DNA of 64,000 bases from NCBI GenBank assembly GCA_017448245.1, contig JAFSLV010000041.1, forward strand, positions 160,193-224,192. The letters are read 5' to 3'. The notes beneath the pieces are model-generated. The model was not told where the DNA came from. It did not search any database and was given only the letters and a program-made list of their open reading frames with translations. The stretch comes from Lachnospiraceae bacterium. Its GTDB lineage: Bacteria > Bacillota > Clostridia > Lachnospirales > Lachnospiraceae. This document shows, piece by piece, positions 33,912 through 42,214 of this stretch. Positions within the stretch are counted from its first letter, which is position 1; each line of letters begins with the position of its first letter. The position numbers and the translations under genes are program-made.

Positions 33912-35069
33912 TCAGCAGTCATATGCCTCATGAATGATCTGTCTGAGCAGTTCAAAATCCGGAGGATTGGGTACGATCTTCCACTTGGTGTCCTTGGAAA
34001 TCTCGTCTGCCGCCATGTCGCAAAAGCTCTCCGGCAGTCCCAGCTCCTTCATGTTTTTCATCTGACAGTGCTTCTGTATCTCGTCCACGCGCTCGACGAT
34101 CTTTTGTCCGACCGCCTGCAGATCCGCGCCTTCGGGACAGGGAATATCAAAGCAGGGTGCGATTCTTTTGACCGACGCATGATCGGCCTTTGCGATATAG
34201 CGCGTAACGACGGAGTTGCCGGGACCGATCGCAACACCGTGTCCGTACGGATAGTTGTTGGAGATCTGGTTGGCGAGCGCATGTCCGAAGGTCGTCTTGC
34301 GCAGTGTGATCGCGTAGCCGCCGAGCATCGCGGAATAACTCATGCCGGCCCGCGCGTCGAGATTGTCCGGCTCGTCATAGGCTTTCATCATCCACATATT
34401 GTATTGACGGATGCCCTCTTTACAGATCATGTCACCCATCCAGTTGGGCATGGCATCCGCGTTGCATAACGACTCCATGCTGTGCGCAAGCGCGTCCGCG
34501 CCGGTCGCAGCCGTCACCGGTTTCGGCATGCCGACCGTCAGCACCGGATCGATCAGCGCCAGTGTGGCGGGATGCACGACAAAGGTCTTTAATCCCGTGT
34601 CGTTGTTGTGAATCGCAAGTCCGTAAGATACCTCACTGCCGGTGCCTGCCGTTGTCGGAATCAACACGATCGGGCTGAATACCTTCGTTCCGACATTGAG
34701 CGCCGTATAGCCGCCGAGATAATCCATGACCTTACCGCCGTTGGCGATCGTCTTTCCAACCATCTTGGCGGTGTCCATGGTCGCTCCGCCGCCGATGCCG
34801 ACGATGCCGTCCGCTCCGAACGCCTTGCAGGAATCGACCGCGCGCTGACACATCTCATTGTCGGGCTCTCCCGGCTCCGCAGCGTACATCATGACCTCAA
34901 GTCCCGCCTCCTCCATGATCGGTGTCACCTTGTCCGCCATATCCTTCAGTGCGGCATCATAGATGTACCAGATCTTTGTCGCACCGTATCCTTTCAGACG
35001 GGTGCCGATTTCCTTGTATGCTTCCACACCAAACAAACAATCGTGTAAGTCGTGAATCAGCCAGCTCAT
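33912..35069 (-). CDS. iron-containing (group III) alcohol dehydrogenase
   Basis: About 385 residues. Nucleotide-binding GGGATMDTAK (about residues 97-106) and PTTAGTGSE are standard. The metal site residues are in GADALAHSMESL, TFGHALAN and YPYGHGVAIG. It should interconvert an alcohol and an aldehyde with NAD(P). The ATG at 35069 (MSWLIHDLHDCLFG) has a GAGGAGG site; upstream in-frame sequence is not coding. It lies between the ABM-fold protein and MmgE/PrpD copy 3. Confidence 0.88.
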   Translation of the reverse strand: MSWLIHDLHDCLFGVEAYKEIGTRLKGYGATKIWYIYDAALKDMADKVTPIMEEAGLEVMMYAAEPGEPDNEMCQRAVDSCKAFGADGIVGIGGGATMDTAKMVGKTIANGGKVMDYLGGYTALNVGTKVFSPIVLIPTTAGTGSEVSYGLAIHNNDTGLKTFVVHPATLALIDPVLTVGMPKPVTAATGADALAHSMESLCNADAMPNWMGDMICKEGIRQYNMWMMKAYDEPDNLDARAGMSYSAMLGGYAITLRKTTFGHALANQISNNYPYGHGVAIGPGNSVVTRYIAKADHASVKRIAPCFDIPCPEGADLQAVGQKIVERVDEIQKHCQMKNMKELGLPESFCDMAADEISKDTKWKIVPNPPDFELLRQIIHEAYDC

Positions 35070-35170
35070 CTTCGTCCTCCTCATTTCATTGAACAACGCG
35101 GGCGATCCGGCACGTGACTCACCACCATGCCGGTCGCCCGCCGTATGCATCCGTTCTTTTTTGGCAGAGA

Positions 35171-35461
35171 TCAGATCTGTGTTGCGTCAAACTTTCTCAC
35201 AAGCTTGGTTTCTGCCAGAAAGATGTCCTTACGGGCTTCCTGAAAGTCCTTGGCATCCTGCGTCGCAACGAAGGCGCTTAAGTCTTCCGCGCTCTCCCAG
35301 AGCTCATACTGGAAAAATTCATCCGCATTGTAGGTCGGCATCGCCAGATGCTCGACGCAGCCCTTGGCCTTGACGGCGGCCGCACTGTACTTTTTGACGA
35401 TCTCGAGATACTGCGCGCCGGTGCCTTCCTTCACTTTTGCTTTTACGGTTGCGATTAACAT
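35171..35461 (-). CDS. small ABM-fold (antibiotic-biosynthesis-monooxygenase-like) protein, copy 1
   Basis: A 96-residue dimeric alpha/beta-barrel type protein: MLIATVKAKVKEGTG, then FQYELWESAEDLSAF and a second helix. It has no cofactor site. Members of this fold act as cofactor-free oxygenases, isomerases or heme-binding proteins; in an anaerobe an isomerase or accessory role is more likely. The start at 35461 is chosen because it gives correct spacing to AAAGGAGG. Two relatives are at 36637 and 43302, each beside dehydrogenase genes. Confidence 0.75.
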   Translation of the reverse strand: MLIATVKAKVKEGTGAQYLEIVKKYSAAAVKAKGCVEHLAMPTYNADEFFQYELWESAEDLSAFVATQDAKDFQEARKDIFLAETKLVRKFDATQI

Positions 35462-35523
35462 AAACATCTCCTCCTTTGTATCGTTGTCCGTCCTGTCGGG
35501 GCATCCGATGCCCTTCGGGTTCC

Positions 35524-36519
35524 TTATGCGTTGGCTATATCGCTCAGTCTCGACATCTCCTTCAGATCCTCGTCGGAGATCGTGACATCGAGCACCTTCA
35601 TCGTATCCTTGATACTCTGCATCTTTCTGGCGCCGACGAGCAGATTCATCACGGGGCTCTGCTGTCTGAGCCATGCGAGTACCAGCACCGGGATCGTGCA
35701 GCCGTATTTTTCCGCGATCGGCGTGAGGGCTCTCGTCAGATCATTGAGCTTGGCGACGCCGTCCGGCTGGAACCATTTGTATTTGGAGCGGTTGTCGCCC
35801 GCCATCTCGGTGACGCCTTCGATGATCTTGCCGGCAAGCGCGCCCTTTTCGAGACCGGAATAATCCTGGAACGTGATCTGCTCCTGCTCGCAGAGCTTTA
35901 AGAAATCACCGAGGTTGTTGCGGAACAGGAGGCTTGCGTGCTCCTGCACGAGATCGACCTGACCGTATTTGAGCGCTTCCTTGACGAGATCGATCGCATG
36001 ATCCGTCAGACACGTATTGGAGAGACCGATCGCCTTGATCTTGCCGCTGTCCTTTAAGGACTGCAGTGCTTCCATGACCTCCTTCACCTCTTCCATGGCC
36101 GGAGGCTGGTGGACGATCATCATGTCGATATAGTCGGTTTCGAGTCTCTTTAAGCTGTCCTCGACGTCCTGGATGATGGAATCCTTTTTGAAATTGGCAT
36201 AGACGCTCTTTCCGTCCCTGTCATATTTGTGGATGCCTTCGGCGGTGCGCCACTGCATGGCACACTTGGTGGACAGATACCAGCCTGCGCGGTCTTCCTT
36301 GATCGCCTGTCCGACGATACGCTCGGAGCGGCCCGTGCCGTAGACGGGAGCGGTATCGATGCCGCAGATCCCTTCCTTGTGCGCCTCTTTGATAAAATCG
36401 ATCAGCTCCTGGTCATTGTCGGTCGTATCCTGCCAGGACGTGCCTCCGCCCATGCCAAAACTGCCCAGTACCAGTACGGGCGCTTCCACACCGCTTTTTC
36501 CGATCTTCATCTTTTTCAT
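35524..36519 (-). CDS. aldo/keto reductase, first gene of the Fe-ADH/MmgE operon
   Basis: About 331 residues. MKKMKIGKSGVEAPVLVLGSFGMGG begins the barrel. IDTAPVYGTGRSE holds the catalytic Asp and Tyr, and 'TDYIDMMIVHQP' and 'AIGLSNTC' follow. It is the AKR subgroup of perakine-reductase/general stress type. I use 36519 because the ribosome site AAAGGA is 9-10 bp upstream of it. It leads a five-gene operon (AKR, ABM, Fe-ADH, MmgE/PrpD, ferredoxin-AKR). Confidence 0.85.
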   Translation of the reverse strand: MKKMKIGKSGVEAPVLVLGSFGMGGGTSWQDTTDNDQELIDFIKEAHKEGICGIDTAPVYGTGRSERIVGQAIKEDRAGWYLSTKCAMQWRTAEGIHKYDRDGKSVYANFKKDSIIQDVEDSLKRLETDYIDMMIVHQPPAMEEVKEVMEALQSLKDSGKIKAIGLSNTCLTDHAIDLVKEALKYGQVDLVQEHASLLFRNNLGDFLKLCEQEQITFQDYSGLEKGALAGKIIEGVTEMAGDNRSKYKWFQPDGVAKLNDLTRALTPIAEKYGCTIPVLVLAWLRQQSPVMNLLVGARKMQSIKDTMKVLDVTISDEDLKEMSRLSDIANA

Positions 36520-36567
36520 GATGTTCATCCTTTCCGTGCCTTTTTCGGCACATGTCAGCCATCTGTA

Positions 36568-36631
36568 GTTTTACCGTAACACACACCGGGCGGGTGTGTA
36601 TATTTCATAATCTCAATGGGTTCTTCGGTTT
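36568..36631 (-). promoter_or_regulatory. promoter region of the 36519 operon, motif shared with TRAP operon 1
   Basis: The -10 is TAAAAC (minus, 36573-36568). On the plus strand CGTAACACA (36575-36583), TGTATATTTC (36597-36606) and TTCGGTTT (36624-36631) repeat the arrangement at 25622-25677. Between the first two blocks lies a clear inverted repeat, ACACACC-N5-GGTGTGT (36581-36599). Confidence 0.5.
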
Positions 36632-36636
36632 TTTGG

Positions 36637-36930
36637 TTATGCTGCATCCGTTTTCAGCACTTCGTAGAACTGCATCTTTCTGGTCTCCTCCAGAAAATAC
36701 GGTTCCCTGCAGGCGGTAAAGGTCCTGGCCGCTTCCGTTGCCCGGAAGGCCTCATAATCGCTCATGGAATCCCATACCTCGACCGAATAGAGCTGATTGT
36801 CCTCATAGGTCGGCATGATAAAATGCTCATGGTTGCCGTTGGCAAGCCTCGCGGCCGCACTGTAGGGTTTTGCGATCGCAAGTACCGCATCCCGGTCCGT
36901 GACCGAGTACTTGATTGTCACTATAATCAT
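36637..36930 (-). CDS. small ABM-fold protein, copy 2
   Basis: About 97 residues: MIIVTIKYSVTDRDA, then YSVEVWDSMSDYEAFRATEAA and a conserved C-terminal helix. An ATG two codons upstream (36936) is too close to the AGGT site. It stands alone between the AKR operon promoter and LysR3, on the minus strand. It is closer to copy 3 than to copy 1 (NVKYLVTDGNRDK versus TIKYSVTDRDAV). Confidence 0.7.
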   Translation of the reverse strand: MIIVTIKYSVTDRDAVLAIAKPYSAAARLANGNHEHFIMPTYEDNQLYSVEVWDSMSDYEAFRATEAARTFTACREPYFLEETRKMQFYEVLKTDAA

Positions 36931-36954
36931 CGCCATTTACCTGTATACCTTAAT

Positions 36955-36983
36955 TTGCATGCCATCTGTAAGTATGCTATGAT
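36955..36983 (+). promoter_or_regulatory. LysR3 promoter (TTGCAT-N17-TATGAT)
   Basis: TTGCAT at 36955-36960 and TATGAT at 36978-36983, 17 bp apart, 21 bp before the LysR3 start codon. Confidence 0.55.
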
Positions 36984-37004
36984 GAGGTGCGAGGTCAAAC
37001 CGGT

Positions 37005-37928
37005 ATGGACACTCACAAACTCAAGGTACTGCTTGCGGCAGTCGACAGCGGCTCTCTCAATAAAGCAGCGGAGCGTCTGGGCTATACACAGCCCGCCATT
37101 GTCCATGCCATCAATTCCCTGGAAAAAGAACTCGGCGTCAAGATCATCGAACGGTCCCACAAGGGTGTCGCTCTCACAACCGAAGGGGCACAGCTCTATC
37201 CCGATATCCTCAAAATGGTGGCGCTCGATGATGATATCGCCGTGCGGGCCGCGGCGATCAACAAAGCCGCGAGGCAATATCTCCTGATCGAGGCGCTGCC
37301 CTCCGTGGCAAGACACATCCTCTCAAAGCCGATCAGTATCTTCCAGAAAAATTATCCGGAGGCCACAATCGATCTTCAGCTCGTCAACGGTCCGGTCCGG
37401 CCCTTTTCTTCCTCTAATGACGTCGATCTGGTCCTTACCGATATCCGCTTCTGCGAAAACGTCCCGCACCGGGTCATTATGTCGGATCCCATGATGGCAG
37501 TCGTCCCGTCTGCGTGGGATATCGCCGCCGCGCAAAACGTCTCCGTCGAAGACCTGTGCAATTACAAGATCCTCTTTCCCCCGGATACCGCGATGAGCTC
37601 CGCTCTGCTCTTTTTAAAGGAACGTGCGCCCGACCAGATGACCATCTCCACGATCGGATCGGATATCCTGATCTCTCTCGTGGAACAGGAGGTCGGTGTC
37701 ACCGTCATCTCCCATCTGTCCACGGAGCATCTGCCTGCGAGCGTCAGGTGCGTCCCGATCCGGCCCGAGCTCTCGAGATCTCTGTGCATCTGTGCCAGAG
37801 ACTTTGACAGTCTGACACAGATCCAGCGTAATTTCCTTTCGATCCTCTATGAGTATCTGATCACCTTTGCCGCCGGTCTTTCGGAAAGGGCGACCGAACA
37901 GCCGCCCCTCCCGTCCGTTTCTTCCTGA
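37005..37928 (+). CDS. LysR-family transcriptional regulator (LysR3)
   Basis: About 307 residues. MDTHKLKVLLAAVDSGSLNKAAERLGYTQPA is the helix-turn-helix region. The start at 37005 has a GAGGT site and gives the usual N-terminus. It ends directly beside the stop of the TAXI receptor gene on the other strand. It is the closest regulator to the TAXI transport operon, whose promoter has a LysR-type box, so it is the best candidate for control of that operon. Confidence 0.86.
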   Translation: MDTHKLKVLLAAVDSGSLNKAAERLGYTQPAIVHAINSLEKELGVKIIERSHKGVALTTEGAQLYPDILKMVALDDDIAVRAAAINKAARQYLLIEALPSVARHILSKPISIFQKNYPEATIDLQLVNGPVRPFSSSNDVDLVLTDIRFCENVPHRVIMSDPMMAVVPSAWDIAAAQNVSVEDLCNYKILFPPDTAMSSALLFLKERAPDQMTISTIGSDILISLVEQEVGVTVISHLSTEHLPASVRCVPIRPELSRSLCICARDFDSLTQIQRNFLSILYEYLITFAAGLSERATEQPPLPSVSS

Positions 37929-39002
37929 TCAGTCGAGTACGCCGATCTCCTGATAATATCTGAGTGCGCCTGGATGGATGGCGATGCCGTCCGCCGTATA
38001 CGCCTCATAGTAGAGCTGCATATTCTCCGGCGCGATAAAGCTCATCGGCTGGAAGATCTTGACCATCTCATCCATATTTTCAAACATGGCCTTCGTGAAC
38101 TGATAGACCTGCTCCTCGTCGAGGTCGGCCCTGCACATCAGCGGCGGATAGAAGCACACCGTGTCGATATCCTCGTCATAGCCGTCATAGATGCCGCCCT
38201 TGATGACATCGGGCACGATATAGGGATCCACTTCGTTGATCGCAGCCTGACGTTCCGCGGACCAGGAAAGGATCTGTGCGCCGTCGGGTCTGGACGTGAT
38301 GACGTTGGTCACATTGGCCGCCGGATCCGGGGAGTCGATCTTCATGATGTCGATATCACCGTCGATGAATTTGTCCACAAATTCCGAGGTGCCGATCTGC
38401 TCCGCGTTGACATCGTCACGGGTATAACCGCCGGAATTTAAGACGACCTCCCACAGGGTCTGTAGGCCGGCACCGGGCTCGCCGATACCAAAGGAGAGCT
38501 TCTGCTGCGGGATCAGATCAAAGAGATCCTGCACGGTCTCGATACCGAGGCTCGGCTGTGCCATCAGATGATAGGTATTGGGATAGAGCGGGACGATGAC
38601 CGCGACATCTTCTTTATTGACATTGCCCGCATTGATCTCATCGAGCAGGTTGGAGGGCGCACACATCGCCATCTGCAGCTCGCCTGCCTGCAGTCTTCTT
38701 AAGTTTTCCACGGAGCCGTTGGTCGCTTCGCCGACCACCGTCACGCCGTACTCTTCGAGCACGGGCGTGAGTACCTGACCCATCGCGGTCGCTACATAGT
38801 AGAACGCGCCGCTCGAGGACGAGCCGATGTTAAAGGTCACGGCACCTGCCGCACCGCCGCCTTCCGCGCCTCCGGAAGCCTGCTGGCTGCTTCCGCCCGC
38901 GGGAGCCGCTCCGCCGGCACCGCCTGCACCGCCGCCGCAGCCGACGATCATGGCCGCCGTCAGGATGGCTGTCATCACTGTTGCAAGAATCCTCTTTTTC
39001 AT
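37929..39002 (-). CDS. TAXI-family TRAP transporter solute-receptor lipoprotein
   Basis: A 357-residue lipoprotein. The signal peptide has lipobox MIVGC (Cys about residue 22), followed by a low-complexity Gly/Ala/Ser/Gln linker. The mature domain has TAXI features: FNIGSSSSGAFYYVATAMGQVL, 'EATNGSVENLRRLQAGELQMAM', 'FGIGEPGAGLQTLWEVVLNSGG'. It pairs with the fused permease encoded just upstream. TAXI receptors bind varied organic acids, and glutamate in some cases; the ligand here is unknown. Confidence 0.9.
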   Translation of the reverse strand: MKKRILATVMTAILTAAMIVGCGGGAGGAGGAAPAGGSSQQASGGAEGGGAAGAVTFNIGSSSSGAFYYVATAMGQVLTPVLEEYGVTVVGEATNGSVENLRRLQAGELQMAMCAPSNLLDEINAGNVNKEDVAVIVPLYPNTYHLMAQPSLGIETVQDLFDLIPQQKLSFGIGEPGAGLQTLWEVVLNSGGYTRDDVNAEQIGTSEFVDKFIDGDIDIMKIDSPDPAANVTNVITSRPDGAQILSWSAERQAAINEVDPYIVPDVIKGGIYDGYDEDIDTVCFYPPLMCRADLDEEQVYQFTKAMFENMDEMVKIFQPMSFIAPENMQLYYEAYTADGIAIHPGALRYYQEIGVLD

Positions 39003-39027
39003 AACCTGCTCCTTTCGCTTCCGTCAG

Positions 39028-39047
39028 CCCCCACTTCCGTTTGGGGG
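39028..39047 (-). promoter_or_regulatory. short hairpin just upstream of the TAXI receptor ribosome site
   Basis: CCCCCA and TGGGGG with an 8-nt loop, in the 149-bp gap between permease and receptor genes. It may tune receptor expression, as the hairpins in the other two transport operons may. Confidence 0.45.
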
Positions 39048-39151
39048 ATCCGGTTCCGCCATTTGGGGACTGCACCTCCCTGTGCACCCTTTTTCCTTTT
39101 TATTGCATCACTTCTGTATAGACACGACGACCATCGTCGTACTCTATCGTG

Positions 39152-41233
39152 TTACGAGGTCACGACCTCCGGTTTCTTTCCCTTTTTTCCGTGCCGGATC
39201 ACGATCCATACCTGCATCAGAATGATGCCGACCGCACCGACATAATTGGTACCGGGAATCGGGATAAGCACGAGCACGGATAACGCAATCAGCAATGCCC
39301 GGGTGACCATATCCTTGTGGAAGTCGATGTTCGGCCAGCAGGCGCCGACAAATCCGCAGGCCGCCGCATAGACCGAGAAGGCCACCGTGATCCATGCAAG
39401 GACTCCTTCCGCGTTGAGACCGTCCAGCATCAGGAAGCTCTGCTCATAGATCATATAGAACGGGAAGAAGAAAATACTGAAGGCCAGTGCACAGGCCGTC
39501 AGACCCGTCTTCATAAAGTTGGACTTGGCGATGCCGGATGCGACCAGTGCTGCCGTCGCAACGGGCGGTGTGATGCAGGACATGCAGCCAAAATAGAAGA
39601 CAAACATGTGCGCCGCAATCAGCGGTACGCCGAGGTCAACGATCGCGGGACATACAAGCAATGCCAGGAACGAATAGCATACGACCACCGGCAACCCCAT
39701 GCCGAGGATCACGCAGCAGATCGCGGTCACCAGCAGCATCAGCAACAGATTGCCGCCGCTCATCGACACCAGGATACTCGAGAGCTTGACTCCGAGGCCG
39801 GAGACCTGAACCACACCCTGGATCATACTGGCCAGTGCGCAGACACAGAACATTACGCCGCAGTCCTTGACGCCTTCACACAGCGCGTTGACCAGCTTTT
39901 TGGGCGTCATGCGGTTGATCGGTGAGATGACACTGACCGCGATACAGGCGAGGATTCCATAGAAGCCCGCGCGCTGCGGCGTCATGCCCCTGCCCATCAG
40001 GATCGCCAGCACAAAGATCGGTGCCACCAGATACCAGCCCTGCTTGAGGGTCGGCAGCGCCTTCGGACGCTTTTCCTTGGGCAGGCCGATCAGTCCGTCT
40101 CTCACCGCCGTCACGTCGACGCTGATGAGGAGACCCGCATAGTAAAAGATCGCGATCGGCAGTGCCACCATCATGATGCTGAGATAACTGATGCCTGTCA
40201 GCTCCATCATGACAAAGACCGATGTTCCCATGACCGGCGGCATGATCTGTCCTCCCGTCGATGCGACCGCTTCGACACCTCCGGCAAATTCCGGACGATA
40301 GCCCGTCTTTTTCATCAGCGGGATCGTGATAGAGCCGGTACCCGCGACGTTGGCTGTGGAGTTACCGGAGAGCATGCCCATGAGACCGGAGCTGACGACC
40401 GCGACCTTGGCGGGGCCCCCGCGGACACCGCCGACACAGGCCATGGCGATATCCATGATGAAATTACCGATCTGGCTGTATTTGATGATCGCCGCAAAGA
40501 TGACGAAGATGATGACGACATTGGCGCTCGTGCGGGTAATCGAACCGTAGATACCGCTCATCTGCAGATAGAATAACTGGATGAAACGGTTGAGCGACGC
40601 GCCCGCGTGATGGAAGGGATACGGGAGATACGGTCCCGCAAACATGTATCCGACAAAGCAGAGGGCGATGATCGTGAACGCCCAGCCCATGAGTCTGCGT
40701 GCCGCCTCGATGATCATGAGGAAGGTCAGCACACCCATCACGACCTCAAACATGGAGGCCGGCAATCCAACGCGGTCGTTGAGCGTCTCGTACTGCATAC
40801 AGACGTAGACCATGTTAAACAAACTGAAGCCTGCGATGCACCAGTCGATGACGAGATTGATTTTGCTGTTTCTGGTCTTTTCCGACATCGGATAGATCAT
40901 GTAGATGATGGCGATACCCAGACCGATATGGATCGCCACATGCTGGATACCCGGAAATCCGCCGAAGCGTGCCGCATAGATGTGATAGATGGCACAGATC
41001 AGCATCACAATCGTGACGATGGTCTGCATGGGCTTCGGAAGATCCCTGGAATCAAATCTCGCCGATTCCACGTCCCGCACTTCCTTGACGGGACCCGCCT
41101 CCTCCTCTGCGGACTCTTCCGCTTTCACGGATTCCGCGACGCTGTCGGAAGCTTCTTCCACGACGTCCTTTACTTCTTCCGTGACAGTGGCGCTTCCCCC
41201 CGGAGCCTCTTCACTCAGTTTCTTTCTGAACAT
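39152..41233 (-). CDS. TRAP transporter fused permease (4TM + 12TM, TAXI-associated)
   Basis: A 693-residue membrane protein, the usual length for fused small plus large TRAP subunits. The N-terminal 65 residues are acidic and soluble. A DctQ-like part follows (about residues 70-190) and then the DctM-like part with GLMGMLSGNSTANVAGTGSITIPLM, 'GVEAVASTGGQIMPPVMGTSVFVM' and 'CITPPVATAALVASGIAKSNFM'. It is the first gene of a two-gene operon with the TAXI receptor. Confidence 0.92.
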   Translation of the reverse strand: MFRKKLSEEAPGGSATVTEEVKDVVEEASDSVAESVKAEESAEEEAGPVKEVRDVESARFDSRDLPKPMQTIVTIVMLICAIYHIYAARFGGFPGIQHVAIHIGLGIAIIYMIYPMSEKTRNSKINLVIDWCIAGFSLFNMVYVCMQYETLNDRVGLPASMFEVVMGVLTFLMIIEAARRLMGWAFTIIALCFVGYMFAGPYLPYPFHHAGASLNRFIQLFYLQMSGIYGSITRTSANVVIIFVIFAAIIKYSQIGNFIMDIAMACVGGVRGGPAKVAVVSSGLMGMLSGNSTANVAGTGSITIPLMKKTGYRPEFAGGVEAVASTGGQIMPPVMGTSVFVMMELTGISYLSIMMVALPIAIFYYAGLLISVDVTAVRDGLIGLPKEKRPKALPTLKQGWYLVAPIFVLAILMGRGMTPQRAGFYGILACIAVSVISPINRMTPKKLVNALCEGVKDCGVMFCVCALASMIQGVVQVSGLGVKLSSILVSMSGGNLLLMLLVTAICCVILGMGLPVVVCYSFLALLVCPAIVDLGVPLIAAHMFVFYFGCMSCITPPVATAALVASGIAKSNFMKTGLTACALAFSIFFFPFYMIYEQSFLMLDGLNAEGVLAWITVAFSVYAAACGFVGACWPNIDFHKDMVTRALLIALSVLVLIPIPGTNYVGAVGIILMQVWIVIRHGKKGKKPEVVTS

Positions 41234-41335
41234 CTGGACCTCCTCTCCTGAAATCGTACTTTTTTTGCAAAACGCACAAAGAAGATGCGTGATCCGCCGG
41301 CTTCATTGTGCAAATCATTTACAAATCCTGGTCTC

Positions 41336-41411
41336 ATTATAGGAAAGGGGGGTACGGACTGGGAAGACAATCATTTTTTGAGGGGTTATAAACGATGTTT
41401 ATAACCCCCTC
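41336..41411 (-). promoter_or_regulatory. TAXI operon promoter with LysR-type palindromic operator
   Basis: The -10 is TATAAT (minus, 41341-41336) without a good -35. A 32-bp palindrome at 41380-41411 holds the 15-mer ATAAACGATGTTTAT (41388-41402), which fits T-N11-A and is centred about 66 bp upstream of the predicted start near 41329, the expected LysR recognition position. It is different from the ATAGG/CCTAT box, so another regulator (LysR3 is nearest) is likely. As there is no T run in the minus direction, a terminator role is less likely. Confidence 0.55.
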
Positions 41412-41460
41412 TTTCAGACAAATAAACGACTTTGTTCAACCTTCCTCGGACGCCAAAAGA

Positions 41461-42201
41461 TCATCCGATGACCTTCCGGTCGTAGAGTGAAGGATCGTGC
41501 GTCGGAATCATCTCGGCACCGGTCGCAAGCAGCTTGTCCATGCTGCGATACCAGGCAGCGGCCGCATCTACGGAGCCGTTCGGAATCATCTCCGTGAGAT
41601 TACGCATATTCATCGCCATGTCGTTGACGAGCGCGACTTTTCCTTCTTTGGTATCGATCACGGGACTGATACTGCCCTCAGTATGTCCCGGAGTATGCAT
41701 CAAAAAGATGCCGGGACGGATATAGATCTCATCCTGCACCGGTCGCAACTGTCCGATCTGATTGATCCATCGGGGAACCGGTTCCTGGTCGATCCATCCG
41801 TAGGATTTGATACTTGTCTTATGCGGATGGATGGCCGTGATGATTTCGTCCGCTCTTACCACGATCTCCGCATTCGGAAACAGATGATTGTTCCATGCAT
41901 GATCCCAGTGCAGGTGCGTGAGAATCACCAGTTTTACCGCATCCGGTTTGACTCCGACCTTTTTGATCTCTTCTTCAAAAGAAATATCCTCGTCCGTCTG
42001 CTCAAAGGGATATCCCTTTTCGATGATCTCGGAACGGGAAGGACCACCGGTATCGACGATGATATATTCTCCGTCCTCCGATTCCAGCACAAAGGCCCCC
42101 ATGCTCATGCGCATCTTTTCGCTGCCTTTGCCGCGGTAGAATATGGCGGATTCACTGATCTCAAGAGATCCCAAAAAGATCGGATGGATTTTGTATGTCA
42201 T
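41461..42201 (-). CDS. metallo-beta-lactamase-fold hydrolase (N-acyl-homoserine-lactonase-like)
   Basis: About 246 residues. The metal motif LTHLHWDHAWNN (HxHxDH, about residues 95-106) is followed by 'MHTPGHTEGSIS' and DPSLY near the end. The arrangement matches the AttM/AiiA lactonase branch. In this operon, after an alcohol dehydrogenase, a lactone or thioester from the pathway is as likely a substrate as a signal molecule. The ATG at 42201 lies 13 bp beyond the ADH stop and has a GGAGG site. It is the last gene of TRAP operon 2. Confidence 0.8.
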   Translation of the reverse strand: MTYKIHPIFLGSLEISESAIFYRGKGSEKMRMSMGAFVLESEDGEYIIVDTGGPSRSEIIEKGYPFEQTDEDISFEEEIKKVGVKPDAVKLVILTHLHWDHAWNNHLFPNAEIVVRADEIITAIHPHKTSIKSYGWIDQEPVPRWINQIGQLRPVQDEIYIRPGIFLMHTPGHTEGSISPVIDTKEGKVALVNDMAMNMRNLTEMIPNGSVDAAAAWYRSMDKLLATGAEMIPTHDPSLYDRKVIG

Positions 42202-42214
42202 GGGGTGCCTCCGA

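Noticed and set aside
41380-41411. Terminator for the TRAP 2 operon
   Set aside because: The stem is good but there is no T run on the minus strand, and the 15-bp core fits a LysR operator at -66; kept as regulatory with modest confidence.
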